Source of the DNA: Scedosporium boydii
Lineage: Eukaryota; Ascomycota; Sordariomycetes; Microascales; Microascaceae
Direction: 5' to 3'
DNA length: 64,000 nt
Assembly: GCA_002221725.1 (NCBI GenBank)
Contig: NJFT01000049.1
Coordinates: 124,001 to 188,000 of the forward strand
The notes below the pieces were generated by a model that saw only the letters and a program-made list of their open reading frames with translations, did not search any database and was not told the origin of the DNA. The position numbers and the translations under genes are program-made. Below, piece after piece: positions 57,833 to 64,000 of the stretch. Position 1 is the stretch's first letter. Every line of letters starts with the position of its first letter.

Positions 57833-58775
57833 TACGTTTGTTGGACAGGTCGCTCGATCTAGGGGTGCTTGAACAAGTTGATGTTGGGCCGCCTGGTATA
57901 GGAGAGGAAGAGAGGTTGTAGATATTACACAGTGGGAGCGGGTTTCCGGGAGTTGGGGGCTTGAGAGAGGCGACGGTTACTCATGATAACGCCGACACCT
58001 TCACCAGTTTAGTTCTAGCCGAGCCTTGTCTCGTGCTCCATCTAGACTTCATCCTATGGGCAGGCGTACAGCTAGGCATGTTATTCCGGGCCAGTAAGAT
58101 AAGACAAGATAGCACCAGCCAACCATCTCCGTCTGCACCGGCCAAGTTACATGGCCCCGATAGCGGGACGGAGCGGGGAGAATCGGCGGAGTCGGGGTTG
58201 TCTTACGTAATGAAGCACCGATTTTGAGGGTTGCAGTAATGCAGTAATGCGCGGATCAACGAAGCGAAACAAAATCCCCCGAATGGAACATCGGCGCGGC
58301 ACAGCCGCACCACCCACTCACGGTGAAACCCTAGAATTCCGCTCGCCGGTTCACACACGAATGGTTTGCTGCCGACCAGAGGGAGAGCTTTGGTCTATCA
58401 GAAACCCGAATCTGTCATCAATGATGGCACCACTTTCTGTCTCCGTCTTGCGCAAATACATCCCGACCATACCTTGCTTTATGCAAAAAACGAATTGCTG
58501 AATTCACCCTATACCTGCCTACGTCTCATATTACATACTACACAGAGACCTATACAACACGATCACCATCACCCTCCGCCGCCAGCACCGCGCTGCCATG
58601 TCCTCACACAGAGTTCCATTTCCCCTACCTAATGTGATCGCGTGTTTAAGTTTTTGTTTCACCTCTCTCATTCCCCTCAATAGAAACGTCTAGCCACCAG
58701 GACACCACAAAACGGAGGTGAAACTGAAGGTGAACGCAACCGAAATCAAAGAGCTGCCCCAGAGAACAAAGCGCG
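57833..58775. promoter_or_regulatory. Divergent promoter between trans-ER and CYP505
   Basis: 943 nt between two outward-facing pathway genes, the usual arrangement for co-regulated tailoring genes. I could not identify a convincing TATA box or a repeated regulator site by eye. Confidence 0.55.
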
Positions 58776-61700
58776 ATGCCCTCCGCAGATGCTGCAGCTT
58801 GTCCAGCCCATGCGGCCAAGGTTGTCACAAATGGAGAGGCCAAATCCAATGGCCACGGGTGCCCCGTCCCTACCCAGGTCACTCCGGAGGACATCCGGCC
58901 CAACGTGAGAGAAGAAGTCATTGATCACTCCAAGTTGCTTCCGATCCCGAAGCCGCCGTACAAGAACTTCTTCGGGGTCATGGGCCACTTGGCGGATTTG
59001 GATCGCGTCCTCCCAGTACAGTCCTACTGGAAATTCATGGACGAGTACGGGCCCATCTTCCAGCTCGATTTGGGCATGACATATCCCAGAGTGTTTGTGG
59101 GCAGCCGCGACCTTGTCGACGAGATGGCCGACGACACGCGGTTCACCAAGTTCACTCACCGGCTCCACCAAGAAATGAGAGCCGTCTTTGGTGATGGTCT
59201 GTTCTCGGTCGAGTCGACAGATCCTGCTTGGGGAAAGGCTCATAGATTACTCCGGCCCGCGTTAGGTATGTAGAAAACATGCGTTCCCGCACTGAACCTT
59301 GACCATATCACGATGCAGTCAGTCAGAGGACAGATAAGCGCCAAATGCAGTAGAGACGTTTTGCTAACCACAGACTTATTACCAACAGGGCCTGTTGGGT
59401 TGCGTGGAATGTTTGATGATATGTAGGTACAGAGCAGCTTCTTAAAATACAGCCCGAGGCCATGAGAATCGGATGACTGACATATCCGCTACGGGAGCAC
59501 AGGCAAGATCTCGCGGCTCAGCTCGTCTTGAAGTGGGATCGATTCGGTCCCACCCATGAGATCGAGGTAATTGAAGACATGTCGCGCCTAACATTCGATA
59601 CCATTGGCCTCTGCGCCTACGGCTACCGGTTCAACGAGTTCTACTCGGAAGATCCGCACCCATTCCAGAAGCAGCTCAAGGAGGCCATCGTGGAGTCCGG
59701 GCGGCGCGCTAACCGCCCCGACCTGATGAATTCGCTTTACTATTACAAGGACGAGCAGCACAGGCAGGAAAACATCACCAAGATCCGGGAGCTTTGCCGC
59801 CAGATCATCCAGGAGCGTATCGACAACCCCAAGCCGGACGCCAAGGATCTCCTTAACATTATGATCCACGGCATCGACAAGGTGTCAGGAGAGATGATGG
59901 GCGTCGAGAACGTCATGTATCAGATCCCGACTCTCCTTGGAGGTGGGTACGAAACCACCAGTTCGACCCTCTCCTTTATCTGGTACCTCCTTTGCAAGAA
60001 CCCCGAGACCCTCCGCAAGGCGCAGGAGGAGGTCGACAAAGTTGTCGGCGAGGACGTCCTCACATATGACATGATCCGCGAGCTCAAGTACCTTGACGCC
60101 TGCATGAAGGAGGCCTTGCGTATACAGCACCCCGTCAGCCTCCTCACCAGGTTTTCCACTCGCGAGACTGTCCTCGGCGGCAAGTACTACATCAAGAAGG
60201 GTCAGATGGTGTCGGGCATTTGGCGCCACTTCCATCGGGATCCCGACGTGTGGGGCCCCGACGCCGACGAATTTCGTCCGGAACGCATGTTAGAGGTCAA
60301 TTTTTCCAAGATGCCACCAAACGCGTGGAAGCCTGTAAGTACAATTATGGACTGTAAATGATCTGGTCTTCGACTAATTACTCACCCACGCCTTGGCTAC
60401 AGTTTGGTGACGGCTTGAGGGCCTGCATCGGCCGCGGTTTCGCCGAGCAGGAGATTCTCATCTGCATGTCCATGGTGCTTCAAAAGTTTAACGTCGAGTT
60501 GGTTAAGCCAGACTACGAGCTGCAACTCACGGGTCAGATGGGCGTCAAGCCGGTCGATCTCAAGATCAGAGTTCGCCGCCGCCAGGGCCGAACCCTCACG
60601 CTGGGCATCCCAGGAGGCGGTAGTGCTTCTCACCAGAACTTGGCTGTCACCGAACAGCAATCGCAGGTGAAGCTCAATGGCACCACCACCCAGCACGAAT
60701 CACTAAAACCCGTTTCCGTTCTCTTCAGCGGCAACCAAGGGACCTGCGAATCCTTGGTCGAGTCGTTCGTTGTGAGCGCCCGCCGCTTCAACCTCGAAGT
60801 CACGGATATCCGAGAAATGGACGCCGCTGTCGAGGATCTGCCCACAGACAAGCCCACTCTAATCATCACGCCATCGTACGAGGGTCGGCCCGCGGACAAC
60901 GCTAAGAAATTCGTCTCTTGGGTAGAGGCTTGGGCGTCCAAGGGCAAGAGGCTACCTGGCGGTGTCAAGTTTGCCGTGTTTGGTGTGGGCAACAGCGATT
61001 GGGTCCACACCTTCCACCGCATCCCGAAGCTAGTCGACGAGAAGCTTGCGCAGATGGGTGCCGAGCGCATCATGGAGGCTGGCTTCACCAACGTGAAGCG
61101 GGATCTCGTCGGGTCCTGGGAGGCTTGGAGCGAGCAATTCTGCGTCGCCATCGCTGGAGAAGGAGCCAAGCAGAAGCAGACGGACCGCGTCGGCGTGGAC
61201 GTCGTCATCGAGAATGTTCATCTCAAGACCCCCCAGCAGGCGCTAGACGGTGAGCAGGTAATCCTCGGCACTGTTGTCGCCAACCACCAGCTAGCGGATG
61301 CTTCTGTGGGCTCGGCGAAGCGCCACATCGAAGTCCGCCTCCCTCGTGGATCGGAGTACAGGTCTGGAGACTATTTGGTTGTCCAGGGCCAGAATCCTGA
61401 CGACACAGTCTCCCGCGTGATGAAGAGGTTCAGCCTCAGCTCCGAGGATGTGATGAGTGTCCCACTCAGCAAGAAATCGTTCCTTCCCACCCAGCCGACG
61501 GCAATCGAGGAGTTCCTGCGAAAGAACGTCGAGCTCGCCGTGCCCATCACGAAAAGGCAGCTTGCGGCTCTCGCTAATTTGGCCGACGAGAAAAGTGTAG
61601 AGAGGACGCGCCTCAATATGATGCAAGAAGAGTCCATCTACCAGGGACTGCTGGACAAGCGGTACTCGATCCTCGACGTTCTGGAGGAAGTGCCAGGACT

Positions 61701-62466
61701 CAGCCTGCCCTTTGGTGTTTACATCGACCTCCTTCTCCCACTGGTGCCGCGCACGTACTCCATCGCTTCGTCACCTCTCGACCCGCAGAGCCGCCGACTC
61801 GAGGGCTCTGACAGCGGTAGTGGCCCTACCGCTGCGCTAACGGTCGACATTTTGGAGTCCCCCGCCATGAGCGGCCATGGCACGTTCCACGGCGTTGCGA
61901 GCTCCTATCTTGCCCGCCGCAGCATCGGAGACCGGATCCCTTGTCTAGTGCGCCAGACCAAGGAAGCCTTCCAGCTCCCGGTTGATGACAAAACGCCAAT
62001 CATCATGCTTGCCGCAGGGTCCGGTATCGCGCCGATGAGGGCCTTTATCCAAGAGCGCGCTGCCGCAGCGAAGCAGGCTAAAGCTGGAGTGGCGAATCTC
62101 GGCCCCGCCCTCTTCTTCTACGGCTGCCGTCACCCTGAAAAGGATTACTTGTATCGCGCGGAGCTGGAAACGTGGGAGAAGGAGGGCCTTGTCGAGCTTA
62201 TTCCGTGCTTCTCCAAGCCGAGTAGCGGGAAGAAGGGAGGGCGTCATGTTCCCGACGCGCTGTGGGAGGATAGAGAGCGAGTTTGGAAATTGTTCGGCGA
62301 GGGGGCCAAGATCTACGTTTGCGGTAGTGCGGCTAGGCTGGGAATGAGCTCGGCAGAGACGTGGCGACAGATTTGGAGGGAGAAAACGGGGAAGAGCGAG
62401 GTCGAGGCCCTTGAGTGGTTGGAGCAGGTCAAGAGCAGTCACCAGTACGTCAGTGACGTGTATTAA
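58776..62466 (+). CDS. Self-sufficient cytochrome P450-reductase fusion (CYP505 type)
   Basis: P450foxy/Fum6-like enzyme with the heme and diflavin reductase domains in one chain, hydroxylating an alkyl or polyketide chain with NADPH and O2. Four exons, 58776-59265, 59389-59422, 59503-60334 and 60403-62466, give 1139 residues. Exon 2 is a 34-nt micro-exon encoding GPVGLRGMFDD. Heme domain: I helix GGGYETTSSTLSF near 320, ExxR in EALR near 377, and FGDGLRACIGRGFA with the heme Cys near 460. Reductase domain: FMN loop SGNQGTCES near 560, FAD motif RTYSIASSP near 900, FAD/NADPH region AAGSGIAPMRAF near 985, and GCRHPEKDYLY near 1025. It is divergent from the trans-ER, strongly suggesting a role in the pathway. 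In the fumonisin cluster a CYP505 performs vicinal hydroxylation; the position attacked here is unknown. Confidence 0.95.
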
Positions 62467-62630
62467 GATTCACGTCGTTTGACTAGAGCAGATTTCCTAT
62501 TCATTACCCGGAGACCAGTCTTATTCCCGATCTGCCTAGGGCATACGGATTACCAGTTTATTAGGTAGTCAGGTGGATAGCTAGTTTAGGTTCAGACAGA
62601 TAGGATGTGTAGATTGTATGAAAGAGAACA

Positions 62631-62646
62631 CCCTAACCCTAACCCC
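62631..62646 (-). repeat. Interstitial telomere-like repeat (CCCTAA orientation)
   Basis: CCCTAACCCTAACCCC, about two and a half units, 165 nt after the CYP505 stop. It is in inverse orientation to the copy at 56243, so the two bracket the trans-ER/CYP505 pair. Confidence 0.75.
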
Positions 62647-63304
62647 GGCATCTTTGGCGAGTCTGCTCAGGTGGTTTGGTCACCTCAGCTATATCTATCT
62701 GCGTAGGTAACTATGAGAACTTCGGGAATAAATGTTTGACACAAAGCGAGGAGATCTCATTCTCCGTTTCCTTCCTCGTTTCATCACGTTAAGTTCTGGC
62801 TATGGTCGACCGGACTGTGGCGGATTCCTGGCTCCTGGCCACGAATCCTTGGGGCAACCAGCATGAATGGCTTCGGGGGAGTATTGCAATACGCGACTCT
62901 TCCTGGGAGATATTGAGTGAGATCCTCACACTCGGAGGGTTCCAGTGTGTGCCGTGTTACGTATACCGGATCGGACGGGAGAACTCCAGGGCTGTCCTTC
63001 GGCCTCGATCTAACTTCAGTCGCTTAGAGTGTATTCAACCACGTTTCAAGGGCAAACTACGCAGCCAATAGTGGTAGTTATTTTACCTGGTGCAAGCAAA
63101 GCAGGATGGCGGAGAACGAGTGTGGGTGGGTTGTAAGAAAACGGAAAAACCGCCGACTTGGCGCATGCAAAAGTCGCCGAAAGGAATATCATAATAGATC
63201 AGCTCATTCATCGTTCGATGGATTATTCTTGTACCGACACCACTAAATCCCTACGGGTTTCAACAGAGGTTAACTAACATAGGACTGTCCTACCATGCCA
63301 GGGT

Positions 63305-63310
63305 TATATA
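63305..63310 (+). promoter_or_regulatory. TATA-like box of 2OG oxygenase gene
   Basis: TATATA about 100 nt before the ATG at 63409, followed by a C/T/A-rich leader. Confidence 0.45.
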
Positions 63311-63408
63311 CCCGCAACCTCTAACGCAAATTGCAAGTTGCACTCCATTCCGGTCTAACCCAACTTCGATCAAGACAATTCTAAACACTATTAACTAAGC
63401 TAGAAAAA

Positions 63409-64000
63409 ATGGCCGACGAGATTCAGCTCCCCCTTATCGACTTCGGTCCCTACATTAACCCCCAAGCGCCTGGCGACAGGGAGAGAGTCGTTGCTGAGGT
63501 TCGGGAAGCCTCCGCTCAGTATGGCTTCTTCCAGGTCAAGAACCACGGTGTGCCGATGGTCGCACAAAAGGCTCTTCTCCAGAGCCTGGATAACTTCTTC
63601 AGCAAGCCCAAGGAGGAGAAAATGAAGCTTTCTTTCTTGGAGAGCCCCGGCCGTCGAGGCTACGAGTGCTCCGGCATGAGCCTTCGGGAGGGAGATGCTT
63701 TGCCTGACTCGAAAGAGGTAAGTCATAGCTTTATATAGACATATACAATGATGTTTACCCACAATCAATCGCACGTCCCTCCCCATCCATCATCGTGTCC
63801 ACTTATAGGTATTAATTACAAAAAGGCCTTCTACATCGGGCGAGAGGATCCCGTCGTGGAGCCCCCGGGCTTCCACTGTCCCAACGTCTGGCCCGACATG
63901 CCCGAGGAAGACTTCCACGGTCCCGTCTGGAACTACTACCAGGAGACTGGTAAGCTCGGCCGCACTATCTGGGAGATTCTTCTCCAGGCCCTGGGCTACT
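63409..64000 (+). CDS. Fe(II)/2-oxoglutarate-dependent oxygenase, 5' part
   Basis: N-terminal part of a non-heme iron oxygenase of the isopenicillin-N-synthase-like superfamily; the gene runs off the window. Exon 1 is 63409-63717 and exon 2 starts at 63826 after a 108-nt intron whose acceptor (AAAAG|GCC) is chosen because it restores the family reading DSKEAFYIGREDP. Visible features of the N-terminal DIOX_N domain are LPLIDFGPYI, YGFFQVKNHGVP and FFSKPKEEKMKL, then GYECSGMSLREGD. The iron-binding HxD...H triad lies beyond the window, so activity cannot be judged. Its position next to the CYP505 gene suggests it is another tailoring enzyme (hydroxylation, desaturation or ring formation), but this is inference. 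Confidence 0.88.

Larger units (their letters stand above)
62467..63408. other. Intergenic, promoter of 2OG oxygenase
   Basis: About 940 nt. It contains a telomere-like CCCTAA repeat at 62631-62646 and a TATATA element at 63305-63310, about 100 nt before the next ATG. No gene supported. Confidence 0.55.

Noticed and set aside
1..64000. CRISPR arrays, bacterial operons, rRNA genes, intact transposons
   Set aside because: None seen. Genes are spliced and single; no regularly spaced repeats, no transposase or reverse-transcriptase motifs and no 5S-like sequence found by eye.

Overview
This window is nuclear DNA from a filamentous ascomycete (Pezizomycotina). The evidence is short GT-AG introns (about 40-250 nt) with CTAAC-type branch points in almost every gene, fungus-restricted families (fungal rhodopsin-domain protein, Zn2Cys6 regulator, CYP505 fused P450, hybrid PKS-NRPS), TTAGGG-type telomere-like motifs and pyrimidine-rich promoters. 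The sequence alone does not fix the genus. All gene models below were spliced by hand, and for each intact gene the exon lengths were checked to keep frame.

Left part (1-26.9 kb): sparse genes with long spacers. It holds a seven-TM fungal rhodopsin-domain protein (1.7-3.4 kb), an FAD monooxygenase (5.0-6.7 kb), a gene-poor stretch of about 6.3 kb and a SET/SMYD-type protein (13.0-14.5 kb). These are followed by a run of signalling-like or decayed genes: a kinase with a C-terminal membrane anchor that needs two single-base frame changes, an AIG1/GIMAP-like GTPase ending in a CaaX box, a broken coiled-coil gene, and a broken membrane-protein gene with an internal duplication.

Centre and right (27-64 kb): a secondary-metabolite cluster. 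Its core is a roughly 4083-residue PKS-NRPS, KS-AT-DH-MT-(inactive ER/pseudo-KR)-KR-ACP-C-A-T-R, on the minus strand. It is followed by an AflR-like Zn2Cys6 regulator, a Gfo/Idh/MocA oxidoreductase, a berberine-bridge-type FAD oxidase with a signal peptide and an FAD monooxygenase. Further right are a stand-alone trans-enoyl reductase diverging from a self-sufficient CYP505 P450-reductase fusion, and the start of an Fe(II)/2-oxoglutarate oxygenase cut by the window end. An anoctamin-like membrane protein and a C2H2-finger relic sit inside this region and look like bystanders.

Inferred logic: the PKS-NRPS and the trans-ER build a methylated, partly reduced polyketide and join it to an amino acid. 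The R domain probably releases an aldehyde. The CYP505, the FAD monooxygenase, the BBE-like oxidase, the 2OG oxygenase and the Gfo/Idh reductase would then tailor it. No obvious Diels-Alderase, hydrolase or transporter of the cytochalasan type is visible here, so the product cannot be named.
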